From Euleptes europaea (taxonomy: Eukaryota > Chordata > Lepidosauria > Squamata > Sphaerodactylidae): a DNA stretch of 64,000 bases. The notes under the pieces are model-generated. The model saw nothing but the letters and a program-made list of their open reading frames with translations. It was not told the origin of the DNA and made no database searches. The DNA is taken from contig NC_079332.1 in assembly GCF_029931775.1 (NCBI RefSeq), forward strand, positions 19,103,803-19,167,802. Reading direction: 5' to 3'. A program made the translations under genes and the position numbers. Positions 1-9,651 of the stretch are shown here, one piece after another; within the stretch, counting starts at the first letter, position 1, and the number at the start of each line of letters is the position of its first letter.

Positions 1-271
1 CACCTGGAAGTTGGCAACCCTAATCACAACTGATCTCCAGGCGACAGAGATCAGTTCACCTGCAGAAAATGGCCGCTCTGGACTGTGGACTCTATGGCAG
101 TATACTGCATTGAAGTCCCTCCCCTCTCCAAACCCCGCCCTCCTCAGGCTCCACCCCCCAAATCTCCAGGTATTTCCCAATCCAGAGCTGGCAACTGGGT
201 TGGGAAATACCTGGAGATTTTTGCAGTGCAGCTTGAGAAAAGTGGGGTTTGGTAGGGTTGCCAACTTCCAG
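1..271. repeat. TAGGGTTGCC-family hAT miniature element, pieces
   Basis: Several pieces of the high-copy repeat whose ends read TAGGGTTGCCAACCTCCAGG and its reverse complement. The internal marks seen in other copies are present: CTGATCTCCAG, GAGATCAGTTC, GAAAATGGCCGC and CTCCCCTC. The last piece stops at the left edge of the long-TIR element, and its continuation (CCAGGTACTAGCTGG) resumes at 2418, so this copy was split by that insertion. The region lies in the intron after the CIITA CARD exon. Confidence 0.75.
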
Positions 272-274
272 ATA

Positions 275-491
275 CTGAAAACAGGCAATGCTATAACAAT
301 GTAACAAAAGTGTAATGAGTCCAAAATTCATACATATAATGTACAATATACAAGTGTATAGACACATATACAGTAACATTCAATCCAAGGTAGAAGTCTT
401 GAAAGAAGAAGGGGTGGAAAAGGGATACGATCGTTTCAAGTCTCAAGTCTTCCTCAGTCCTGTTCAGTTAAGATATTAATATGCACACTTG
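275..491 (+). repeat. Left arm of long inverted repeat
   Basis: This arm matches the reverse complement of 2153-2366. Shared blocks include ACAGGCAATGCTATAACAAT near the outer end and AGATATTAATATGCACAC at the inner end. Confidence 0.85.
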
Positions 492-499
492 TTTCAAAA

Positions 500-705
500 G
501 AAGCTTCTGGAGCCGTTAATTTCAATTTCCTATAGGGATCAGCAAGGGCAAACAATGTATTATATTTATAGTTTCCTAAGTTAGGATAATGTTTCTCCAA
601 TACATGGTTGCACAGACAAATTCAGCTAGTTACAACGTTCCTAAACAGGATACAATCAGTAGCTACTATGGGAAATTGAAATTAATGGCTCTAGAAGCTT
701 TGTTA
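500..705. repeat. Short inner inverted repeat
   Basis: About 45 bases around 500-535 (AAGCTTCTGGAGCC, then TTAATTTCAATTTCC) recur as their reverse complement around 660-705. They lie inside the long-TIR element and could form a second, smaller hairpin. Confidence 0.6.
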
Positions 706-2152
706 GCCAAATTGCTCTTTAACTTGGGGAATTAGCAAGCAAGATGGCAAATTACAATATTTATATAGCGAGAACAACCTTTGTATACCAGAGCCGGTAA
801 CTGTGACCTTTAAATAAAGACAGAAGCAAAGGATTCCGAATTAAGAGAGTTTATGTTCTTGAAGAGGTGTTGTCCAAGTTCACTTAGACTAAGACAGAAG
901 AAATTAAGAGCAAAGGCGGGGGCAAGGGGTTCCCATAGACTTGGCCAGCAAGGTGGGAGGGAGTGTGGTGAGGCTGCGCAAAACCAGACCAACAGAGTAA
1001 CGGCAAAGATGCCAGGAAAGACTTAAGGTAACATTATGGGCTGGGGGCTCCCCAGATATGCTGTTTTTCTGGGGGCGGGGAGAGGGGATTTACCCCTCCT
1101 AGGTTCCCAGGTGACAAAAGGTGACAAAAGGATTAATCTGTGGCTGCCGGGGTGGGCTAGTGAGAATTTGGAAATCTATTCTGATTCCAATGGCTTTTGC
1201 AACCCGGGAGGAACAGGGAGATCTCTGCTGAAGTGATTACCGTTCTGGAACAATAGGCGCGATCTCTGCAAACATCTGGGGATCGCTGCTGCATCGCTGG
1301 AGGAACGACTCCTCCCTGATAGCAGGATCGCTGCTGATTGCCCATTAAGCTGCTGATGTTGCAATGGGAAAGGGGGGGGTGTTGGCACTGACTACGTGAC
1401 TGTCTGCTTTCCACGACATGGCTGCGGCTGGAACAGAGTCTGCACAGGAACATGGAGTCTCTCAGGTTCGCTGGAGGTTGCCCTTGCTTCTGTTTCCTAG
1501 CTGCCGGCTGCACGGAACTTGCAGGAGCGGCCATGTCAGTTTCAATGGAGCGCGCAGCGGCCGTCCAGTAGCGTTTGGAGCGGGTGCGTGGCTGGAACAG
1601 TAGTCGTGTGCCTGCATATCGGGTTACCAGGTCCAGTCCGGGAGTTTAGGTGGCCCGTTTGCTTTCAATTCCCCCCTTGTCGCCTGAAGACACCGTCTGA
1701 AATGGCGACACACTTAACACATGTTGCTTGAAGTCTTGATTGAAGACGCCAAAGCCAGGGATGCATAAGCCAAAGGGTTTTTGGGAACCATTTAAAACTA
1801 AACTAAAAACTTAGATTAAAAATGGTGACTGTCTACGGAACTTGGACATTCTACTGAGAAATATGCACTGTTGAATTTGCAAGCATTTTTCAAAACAGTT
1901 ACATTGAATGGGTCAATGCATCAGGTTCAACTTTCAATACGTAAATAAAAACACAATTTTTCTAAACTCAAACTACATTGCTAAACTACAAACTGTAATC
2001 AAACAAATTATATATATACATTGATTCATAAGGCAAACATAGGATACAAAGAAAAACCTTAGGCAGAGACAACTTTGCACCTTAAAAGTTATAGCAGAAA
2101 AAAAAACAATGAGATAGACCGCTGGTTTACATGCATATTCTGAAACTAGAAA

Positions 2153-2366
2153 AACAAGTGTGCATATTAATATCTTAACTGAACGGGACTGAGGAAGACT
2201 TGAGACGTGAAACCATCGTATCCCTTTTCCACCCCTTCTTCTTTCAAGACTTCTACCTTGGATTGAATGTTACTGTATATGTGTCTATACACTTGTACAT
2301 TATATGTATGAATTTCTGATTCATTACACTTTTGTTATATTGTTATAGCATTGCCTGTTTTCTGTA
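2153..2366 (-). repeat. Right arm of long inverted repeat
   Basis: Reverse complement of the left arm. It contains CTGAGGA (2189-2195) followed 14 bases later by GAAAC (2209-2213), which resembles a hammerhead core although stem II pairs poorly. Confidence 0.85.
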
Positions 2367-2417
2367 CTTTTTTTTCTAATCTATGATACTAGTACAAAAG
2401 TTTTGATTGCTTAACCA

Positions 2418-2784
2418 CCAGGTACTAGCTGGAGATCTCCTGCTATTTCAACTGATCTCCAGCCAATAGAAATCAGTCACCTGGAGAAAATGGCCGCTTT
2501 GGCAATTGGACTCTATGGCATTGAAGCCCCTCCCCTCCCCAAATCTGCCCTTCTCAGGCTCTGCCCCAAAAACCTCCCGCCAGTAGTGAACAGGGACCTG
2601 GTAATGCTATGGTTTGGGGAGGGGAGGGACTTCAATGCCATAGTTGGGGAGGGGAGGGACTTCAATGCCGTAGAGTCCAATGATCAAAGCAGACATTTTC
2701 TCCAGGTGAACTGATCTCTATCGGCTGGAGATCGATTGTAATAGCAGGAGATCTCCAGCTCATACCTGGAGGTTGGCAACCCTA
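2418..2784. repeat. TAGGGTTGCC-family hAT miniature element, right portion plus nested pieces
   Basis: Continuation of the copy interrupted at 271, ending in GGTTGGCAACCCTA. The middle repeats the unit GGGGAGGGGAGGGACTTCAA, so at least two copies are merged here. Confidence 0.75.
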
Positions 2785-3087
2785 TGACCGACTTAATTCC
2801 AGAACAGAACCACCAGGAACACAGCCACAGGAAGGTGGTGTGGGGAAGGTCTTACGGAGGTGGCAGGTTGCCACTAAGGATGAGAACCAACCCTCGATCC
2901 AATACTATCAGATACTTAAAAATCCACGCTTGAATGGGTGATGCACTTTCAAAGGCGGGGGAGGTCATTTATCCACGTCATGCTGAAATCTGAGGCCTGT
3001 CCCAAATGCAACACAAGCCGAGGCAAAAGCCCGCAGGCCTTTGCGTCTGTGCAGCGTCCTCTTCAAACGGAGCACGCGCACAGCAGC
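2785..3087. other. CIITA intron, no gene seen
   Basis: Unique-looking intronic sequence. I see no exon, RNA gene or clear repeat. Confidence 0.5.
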
Positions 3088-3735
3088 ACGTCACGCTCCG
3101 TGAGCACGCTAGCGGGTGCCGAGGAGAGGGACGAGGAGGATCAGGGGCCTGGAGACCCAGCCCTGCGAGGAAAGGCTTGGTTGGGAATGTTTAGTCTGAA
3201 GAAGAGGAGGTTGAGGGGGGAAAGGATTGAAGGGCTGTGTCACTTAGAGGAGGGCAGGGAGCTGTTCCTGCTGACAGCAGAGGAGAGGACTTGAAATAAT
3301 GGGTTCAAATTATAGGCAGAAAGGTACTGGCTGGACATTAGAAAAACAGTTTTTACAATAACAGTAGTTCAATGAGAGTAGTTACTGAGGCCGGTAAAAT
3401 GAGTACCTAGCTTGCTAGGGATAAAGTGTAGACTGGGGAAGGCGATGGCAAACCACCCCGTAAACATAGTCTGCCTAGTCAATGCTGGGATGTGATGTCA
3501 CGCCATGGGTCAGTAATGACCTGGTGCTTGCACAGTGGGACTACCTTTACCTTTAGTTCAGCTGTGGGGTGGGCTGCCTAGGGTGGTGGTGAGCTCTTCC
3601 CCCCCCCCCCACTGGCAGTCTTTAAGCAGAGGCTGGACAAACACTTGTCAGGGATGCTCTAGGCTGATCCTGCATTGAGCAGGGGGTCGGACTAGATGGC
3701 CTCTATGGCCCCTCCCAACTCTATGATTCTAGGAT
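3088..3735 (+). mobile_element. CR1-like LINE 3' fragment
   Basis: Decayed end of a CR1-type second ORF plus 3' UTR. Traces of the conserved end of the protein are visible (GLETQP-like, then a MFSLKKRRLRGERI-like block). The tail ends in GGACTAGATGGCCTCTATGG and CCAACTCTATGATTCTA. A SINE is inserted within it. Confidence 0.8.
3372..3553 (+). mobile_element. SINE inserted in CR1, 7-bp duplication
   Basis: An insert of about 180 bp splits the CR1 copy and is flanked by TAGTTCA on both sides (3365-3371 and 3547-3553, the second copy lying at its end). Its body has GGCAATGGCAAACCACC-like sequence and its end has CCATGGGTCAGTAATGACC and TACCTTTACCTTT. This is a common squamate type of short element with a LINE-like tail. 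Confidence 0.65.
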
Positions 3736-3864
3736 TCAAACCAGCTCTCTCCCACTGAGCCACAGCCTTTCTTCTCCTCTCTACATGAACACCAAGTATT
3801 ACTACAGTTCTTTTTTCAGAGCCGCTGCCTGCGGTGTGGGTATTCTAGGTTTTGTAGCCATGTT

Positions 3865-4162
3865 GAGGGCCAGCGTGGCATAATGGTTAAGAGTGGCAGA
3901 CTCTAATCTGCAGAGCCAGGTTCGATTCCCCAATCCTCCACATGAGCAGCAGACTCTAACTTGAAGAACCAGGTTTGATTTCCCGCTCCTCCGCATGAAG
4001 CCTGCTGGGTGACCTTGGCCTAGTCACAGTTCTCTCTGAACTCTCTCAGCCTCAGCTACCTCACAAGGTATCTGTTGAGGGGAGAGGATGGGAAGGAGAT
4101 TGTAAGCCGCTTTGAGACTCCTTAAGGTAGAGAAAAGTGGGGTATAAAAACCAGCTTATTCT
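3865..4162 (+). mobile_element. tRNA-headed SINE (type A), full
   Basis: The head carries polymerase III box A-like GTGGCATAATGGTTAAGAG and box B-like GGTTCGATTCC. The body follows (CTGGGTGACCTTGG, CTAGTCACAG), and the tail is TAAGCCGCTTTGAGACTCC then GGTATAAAAACCAGC. About 14 copies or pieces of this family are in the window. Confidence 0.85.
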
Positions 4163-4393
4163 ACATAACAGGAAGGGTTAACGCACTAACAAAATAAATT
4201 GTCTGTAGAAACGTTGTATCGTTGTCTCAACACACCCCAGACCCAGCCTGCCAGGCTCAGGCATCCATCCCTAGCATCCTTTAAGCCAGGGGTGGGGAAC
4301 CTTTTTTCTGCCAAGGGCCATTTGCACATTTATAACATCATTCGGGGGCCATAACCAGGTGTAGATCTCCCGGCGGGGAGGGGGGCAGGAGGC

Positions 4394-4438
4394 TAGGGTT
4401 GCCAGGTCTCCAGCCACCACCTGGAGGTTGGCAACCCC
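4394..4438. repeat. Minimal hairpin form of the TAGGGTTGCC element
   Basis: TAGGGTTGCCAGGTCTCCAG is followed within a few bases by CACCTGGAGGTTGGCAACCC. These are the two ends of the family with almost nothing between them, inside the hAT element. Confidence 0.7.
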
Positions 4439-4565
4439 AGGGGAGGCCATACAGAGAAGACCTGGAGGGCACCCCCACTCCCGTCGTCCTCCCCCCCAGG
4501 CTGGAGGGCAGCCAGCGGTGGGCCCGAGCAAACGAGGCGCCAGGGGGGCGCAGCCCTCAGCCGAT

Positions 4566-4758
4566 CCGCAGGGAAGGAAGGGAGGAAGGAAAGAAAACAG
4601 AGAAAGAGGAAAAGGGAGGGAGGGAAAAAGAGGGAAAAAGGGAGAAAGAAATGGAGGGAGGGGAAGAAAGAAAGAAAAGGACGGAGGGAGACAGACAAAG
4701 AGACAGAAAAGGGGAGAGAGGGAGAGAAAGGAGAGTGACAGAAAAAGAGGAAGAAAGA
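4566..4758 (+). repeat. Purine tract, GAAA/GGGA-rich
   Basis: About 190 bases almost wholly A and G on the plus strand. They give long spurious open frames on both strands rich in Lys/Glu/Arg or Ser/Phe/Leu. CA repeats follow near 4770-4790 and 4830-4845. Confidence 0.9.
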
Positions 4759-4934
4759 AAAGCCTTCCCCCACACACACACACCCACGCATGCCGGCCCC
4801 ACGCGACCAGGCCCCAGCCTCCACGCCTCCCCCACACACACACACCCGGCCCGGAGCTACCGAGGGCCACAGAAAATGTCCTCGGGGGCCGCATATGGCC
4901 CCCGGGCCTGAGGTTCCCCATCCCTGCTTTAAGC

Positions 4935-5621
4935 AAACTCGTTCAGGCAGGCAGCTCTGAAGCAGTAATACTTTATTAGGAGCAATAGGATAGATAAAAG
5001 AAGCTGACTGTCTGCAAACAGGTAAGGCTCGTGATGAGAAAACGTTGGCAGGTTACATGTTTTAAAAGCATCGCAGGCTTTGGAAGTAAACATGAGCAAG
5101 CAATCCGAGATAAGCCGTGCCCAGGGAGAAAGACTAAACAGCGGCCCAACAGCTGCGGAGCTGAGCAAAACAGGACGGGGGATCCTGTACACAGGCATGA
5201 GAAGTGAAGACTTGACACGTAGGCAAACCCTGGCCTAACTCAGGCCAACAGCCTGTACTCCTGCTAGTGAGCAAGGCCTGACATAGCGTTTTGTCTTGAA
5301 AATGCTTTCATAGCGGCAGATATCAGTGTTTTCTAGAAACCCTTATATGACGACGTATTTTCATACACCGTTTCAAAGACTGCAATCCAAGGGGTGCGAA
5401 AGGTTGCAGACGTTTTTCATTTCTCCGCCCCTCTGTTGGTACCACCCACATTTGCATCAAAGCCTTTCTCCTCCTCTTCCACCTCCCCCCCTCCTGTCTG
5501 CGCCCACCATTTTTGGTGCTTAAATTTGTACTTTCAGCTGAGTTTCCGGGCTTCGGACTGGGGCGGGGGGGTGGGAGAACCAGCCGAAATCGCTCTTGAT
5601 GGGGTGGGGGGAATACAGCAG
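4935..5621. other. CIITA intron, no gene seen
   Basis: Mostly unique-looking sequence. ACTTTATTAGG near 4970 could be the reverse of a polyadenylation-type signal of an unrecognised repeat, but I cannot assign one. Confidence 0.4.
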
Positions 5622-5670
5622 GAGGAGAGAGGGGGAGAGAGAGAGAGCACACACACACACACACACACAA
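5622..5670 (+). repeat. (GA)n(CA)n microsatellite
   Basis: A purine run of GA units passes directly into about 12 CA units. A shorter CACACACAC run is near 5713. Confidence 0.95.
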
Positions 5671-6221
5671 AATCAGGGCAGGCGTACAGTCCCAAGTCAG
5701 GGCTCTACCGCTGACACACACACACTCCTCTTTGTAACTCTCTCAGTGCTCTGTGCTACGGTGGCAGTGTGGCTCCTTCCCTTCCCCTCGCACACTTTCC
5801 CGGTGCAGAACCAGTGCCGAAGGGTATGCTCAACCGCTGCCTGGATCCCCCAGTCTCACAGAGAGAGATTTCCCAATCTCCCTCCCCTTCCTCTTGCTCT
5901 TAATTTTTTTTTTTTCAAATATACATGTTCCAGCGTGAAAAAGAGGTATTCTTAACATGGGGGGTAGAGGTATTTTGGGAGGTGCACTCTGATGTTAGAA
6001 GCGGAGTGAAAATAACATGGTGCAAGGGGGAAATTTGAATTCGCATCCAACACTATCACCTTCAAGGCATTTTCAAAATGTTTCCCAGAATGAGTGCAAC
6101 AGGCCCCAGAGCTCAAATGAGTTCACATTTCCCACCCAAAAGCCATTTGGGAACCGTTGTTCTTCAAGCTGGCACAAAACTACCCGTGGTCCTTTGGGGG
6201 ATTCCATTGAAAGCAAAACCC
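5671..6221. other. CIITA intron, no gene seen
   Basis: No exon, RNA gene or clear transposon recognised. A T-run lies near 5906-5916. Confidence 0.4.
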
Positions 6222-6229
6222 CTCTGCAG

Positions 6230-6448
6230 CTGGGTTGCCAACTCTGGATTGGGAACTACCAGGAGATTTTGGGGGTGGAGCCTGGGGAGGGTGGGGTTTG
6301 GGGAGGAGAAGGCCCTCAGTGGGGGATAATGCCATGGAGTCGACCCTCCAAAGCAGCCATTTTCTCTAGGAGACCTGATCTCTGTAGTCTGGAGATCAGT
6401 GGTAATTCCAGGAGATCTCCCAGCTCCACCTGGAGGTTGGCAACCCTA
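6230..6448. mobile_element. TAGGGTTGCC-family hAT miniature element
   Basis: A complete copy, CTGGGTTGCCAAC to GTTGGCAACCCTA. It is flanked by CTCTGCAG (6222-6229) and CTCTGCAA (6449-6456), an 8-bp target duplication with one mismatch. Confidence 0.85.
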
Positions 6449-6599
6449 CTCTGCAACTTCCTCCTTCAGCTTTCTGAAACTGTCGGTCCCTGGTCCAAAC
6501 AGGGGGAAAAGGGCAGTTTCTTTGATGCCACCTCCCCCCACTTACTATCATTGCTTTGCTAAAATGGCTTTTTGCTCAAAACACATTTGACAAAAAGAG

Positions 6600-6897
6600 A
6601 GAAGAAGAGAAGAAGAGTTAGTTTTTATATGCCAACTTTCTTCACCACTTAAGGAAGAATCAAACCGGCTTACAATCGCCTTCCCTTCCCCACAACAGAC
6701 ACCCTGTGAGGTAGGTGGGGCTGAGAGAGCCCTGAGAGAGCTGTGACTAGCCCAAGGTCACCCAGCTGGCTTGATGTGCAGGAGTGGGGAAACCAACCCG
6801 GTTCACCAGATTAGCCTCCGCCGCTCATGTGGAGGAGTGGGGAATCAAACCCGGTTCTCCAGATCAGAGTCCACCGCTCCAGGTAAAAAAACATGAG
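6600..6897 (-). mobile_element. tRNA-headed SINE (type A), full
   Basis: The reverse-strand copy begins on the plus strand with the AGAAGAAGAG tail and TTTTATATGCC. The head side shows TGGGGAATCAAACCCGG (box B complement) near 6838. Confidence 0.85.
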
Positions 6898-7680
6898 CCA
6901 CACAGAGACCTTCTCCTGTACATGAACTTAAAAGCCGTTCCCACATTCAGAAAATATCTTCTCTGCCCAAGCAGGCCCACCGGAAAAGAAGGGGGGTGCA
7001 TCTGACCTGGGAGAAAGTGCTCCAAAGGTTCCATCCGCAGCACCTGTGGCGTGGAGAACTCGGCAGCGGCGCCAAGCATCCCTGGCGCACGAGAGCCGCC
7101 TGGGACGGGGAAGCCCGTCCAACATCCCTCGCTCCCCGCATCATGTGAAGAGCAGACCGAAGAGCGGGCCGGCCAGAGAGAGGAGCCACGGGGAATCCCA
7201 GGAACAAAAGAAGGAAACTCCCTTGCTTTCTAACCAGAAATAATATTCAACGGCCATTCTCTCAGGTCGGCCACTGACCGCACCCCTCCCTCCTCCTGCT
7301 TAAACGTTTTCCCACGCTGAATAGAAATGGAATTAATACCTGATTTCCAAGACCTCTTATTGCAAAAAGCTGAAGTCTCTGACCCTTGCAGCCATGTCAC
7401 AGGTAAAAACCGTTTCAGGAGGGCAGCCCCGCTGGTCAGCAGAAGGAGAGCTGGGTTCGAGTCCCGTCACACCTTAGAGACCGACAAATTTTTCAGGGTA
7501 TAAGCTTTTGAGAAAAACTTTGTCGGTCTCTAGGGTGCTACTGGACAGGTGTAAACAGATCCCTGCTTGGAACACCCTTCTTTTCATAATATGCCCGACC
7601 ACCTCCACTTTATTAGACCTTGCTTTAAAATGTTTTACTCTGTTCCTCTGCTCTGCACTAGCCCTGTCTTCTACAAACTT
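6898..7680. other. CIITA intron; one small repeat, no gene seen
   Basis: Mostly unique. Around 7470-7545 is a piece of the short repeat with the core AAGCTTTTGAGA and GGTCTCTAGGGTGCTACTGG, which recurs near 14930, 15375, 20330, 54915 and 62100. Confidence 0.5.
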
Positions 7681-7850
7681 TTAGAGTTGGAAGGGACCAC
7701 CAGGGTCATCTAGTCCAACCCCCTGCACAATGCAGAAAAATCACAACTACCCCCCCCCACACCCCCAGTGACCCCCTGCTCCTTGCCCAGAAGATGGCCA
7801 AGATGCCCTCCCTCTCATCATCTGCTTAAGGTCACAGAATTAGCATTGAA
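7681..7850 (-). mobile_element. CR1 LINE 3' end
   Basis: The CR1 3' UTR in reverse: AGAGTTGGAAGGGACCACC, CTAGTCCAACCCCCTGCAC, then AGATGGCCAAGATGCCC. Confidence 0.9.
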
Positions 7851-7854
7851 CAGA

Positions 7855-8009
7855 TGTACTTATGTAATTTATGTACTTATTTATTTAGGATCCTTTTCTA
7901 AAAGCCCACCCTTCCACCAAAGCAGCATCTATGGATCTCTGTTTTATCCTCACAACCATCCTGCGAGATAGGCCGGGATGAGAGAAACTGAACAGCCCAA
8001 GGTCACCGG
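7855..8009 (-). mobile_element. SINE with L2-like tail (type C), partial
   Basis: Reverse copy with a TTATTTATTTAGG tail followed by TTTTATCCTCACAACCATCC and GCCCAAGGTCACC. It matches the fuller copies at 11641-11877 and 13462-13692. Confidence 0.75.
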
Positions 8010-8010
8010 G

Positions 8011-8206
8011 TAGTGTTGCCAACTGCCAGGTAGTAGCAGGAGATCTGCTAATTCAACTGATCTCCACCCAATAGAGATCAGATCACCTGGAGAAAAATGG
8101 CTGCTTTGGCCATTGGACTCTATGGCATTGAAGTCCCTCCCCTCCCCTAACCCCACCCTCTTCAGGCTCCGCCCCCAAAATCTCCTGCTGGAACCTGGTA
8201 ACCCTA
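8011..8206. mobile_element. TAGGGTTGCC-family hAT miniature element
   Basis: A complete copy, TAGTGTTGCCAACTGCC to CTGGTAACCCTA. The 8-base flanks TCACCGGG and TCACCCAG agree at six of eight positions, compatible with an aged target duplication. Confidence 0.8.
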
Positions 8207-9235
8207 TCACCCAGTGACGTTTCACAGTAGACAGGCATTTTTAACCCGAGCCTGCTCCACCCAAGTCCAAGTCCTTTGTTACTGCTACACCACACTGGCT
8301 CTCTAAAAGCCAAGGCAGCGTTTGGTCTTTCCCATTGAAGAGATGCCAGAATACCGAACGCATCAATTGCCTTTCTAAAACCTTCAGCTTAAAGGGGCGC
8401 GCACTGCGCACTACCTGAGCAATCGTGCACAGGCGGTTAACAACAGGGAAGGTGAATCTGCTCCCCTCTCAGAGATCTCATCTCTGGAGAGTCTGGAAAA
8501 AGGAGACTGACTCTGAAGCCCGACAATGCCAGCAGCTCACAGGCAAAAAGAAGAGGAAGGAGGAGGAAAAGGAACAAGGCCTCTCCTAAAGGAGAACTCG
8601 ACAATGACATGGATTCCCCAGGAACCGGGATCAGGAAAGAGGGAATCTCCCTGTCAGACAAAGAACATTGGCACATATGCCGCAGTGTCGCAGTTTCTGC
8701 AGGCGCTGGTTATCAGTTGGCAACCCCTGCTCCCCCACCCCTGCATCCCCAATGCACCCTCCAAGGAGCGCCCCCGCCCCCCAGGAATCCAACCTGCGGG
8801 TGGCCAGCGCCTCCCTACCTGCACCCTGCAGCCTCCTCGTGCCAGCAGAAGTGAAAGCACTGAGCGTCGTTTCACTTTTGAGGCTGTGGTGTGTCAGAGG
8901 CAAGTGCTGCAGTGGCCCTCCCCAGCGTCTGGAAGGGTCAGGCCCTTTCCTTTTCCCTCGGCCTCTTACATAGCTGTTGGCTCTTGGCCCCTTTCGGGGA
9001 TGGCTGAGCCCGCCGGGAAAGTCCCATCCTCAATTTCCTGGCCTTCCTGTTGTCAGGCGGTTATGCATTATGATTGGCAACATTTGCAGGGTTTGCCCAC
9101 TGCCTTCCTTGGGGAGGGTCTCTACAAGTCACCCAAGATCCAGGGCTGCGGGCAGATTCACCTGCAAACAAGAGTAGGTGAGGGGTTTTTGCTATGAGGG
9201 GGCTCGGCCCCCTGCTGCCTCTACCTTTGCTCTTT
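8207..9235. other. CIITA intron, unique sequence
   Basis: About 1 kb with no recognised repeat and no exon of CIITA or any other protein that I can support. Several GC-rich frames are open but do not resemble a family and lack splice-bounded structure. Confidence 0.45.
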
Positions 9236-9651
9236 GGCTTGCCCACCTCCAGGTGGGGCATGGAGATCTGCTGATCTCCTAGCATTACAACTGATCGCCA
9301 GACTAAAGAGTAGGATTGCCATGTCCCTCTTTGCCACCAGCGGGGGTTTCTTGGGGCAGAGCCTGAGAAGGGTGGGGTTTGGGGAGGGGAGGGACTTCAA
9401 TGCCATAGAGTCCAATGGCCAAAGCGGCCATTTTCTCCAGGGGAACTAATCTCGGTTGGCTAGAGATCAGCTGTAATAGCAGGAGATCTCCAGCTAGTAC
9501 CTGGAGGTTGGCAGCCCTACTAAAGAGATCAGTTCCCCTTGGAGGAAATGCAACTTCAGAGGGTGGGACCTCACAGCCTTCAAAGCCTGCCTTCCCCGTG
9601 TTCCACCCCCAGATCTCCAGGAATTTCCCAACCTGGAGGTGGCAATCAGAT
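9236..9651. mobile_element. TAGGGTTGCC-family copy carrying a nested second copy
   Basis: The outer copy runs from GCCCACCTCCAGGTGG to AACCTGGAGGTGGCAATC. It is split at 9303-9310 by another copy of the same family. Confidence 0.8.
9311..9519. mobile_element. Nested TAGGGTTGCC-family hAT element with perfect 8-bp duplication
   Basis: The 209-bp copy runs TAGGATTGCC to GGCAGCCCTA. It is flanked by CTAAAGAG on both sides (9303-9310 and 9520-9527). This gives the family its exact termini and an 8-bp duplication, as in hAT elements. Confidence 0.92.

Larger units (their letters stand above)
272..2417. mobile_element. Non-autonomous element with long terminal inverted repeats
   Basis: Two arms of about 210 bp, roughly 275-491 and 2153-2366, are reverse complements of each other with only scattered mismatches. 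They bracket 1.66 kb without a credible reading frame. The element splits a TAGGGTTGCC miniature element, and CCAG occurs on both sides (268-271 and 2418-2421), a possible 4-bp target duplication. The right side has about 50 extra bases outside its arm, so the true ends are uncertain. Inside is a moderately GC-rich block (about 1200-1730). The class is not decided: a DNA transposon derivative, or a Penelope-like element with inverted flanking repeats, would both fit. Confidence 0.6.
4287..4926 (+). mobile_element. hAT miniature element with 8-bp target duplication
   Basis: The ends are CAGGGGTGGGGAACCT and its inverted counterpart AGGTTCCCCATCCCTG. A perfect 8-bp duplication CTTTAAGC flanks it (4279-4286 and 4927-4934), the hallmark of the hAT superfamily. 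It is 640 bp long and has no transposase. Its middle has been filled by a 45-bp hairpin form of the TAGGGTTGCC element, a long purine tract and CA repeats. Confidence 0.9.

Noticed and set aside
1157-1731. Open frames inside the long-TIR element
   Set aside because: Short, overlapping on both strands, no transposase motif; the element appears non-coding.
3865-4162. Possible tRNA gene from box A and box B matches
   Set aside because: No cloverleaf and a long non-tRNA body; this is a SINE family with many copies in the window.
4271-4979. Overlapping open frames of 150-220 codons on both strands
   Set aside because: They are produced by the purine tract and CA repeats inside a hAT element; low-complexity translation with no domain.
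8437-9197. Open frames up to 223 codons in unique sequence, considered as CIITA exons
   Set aside because: No similarity to the acidic or P/S/T-rich CIITA exons and no convincing splice borders.
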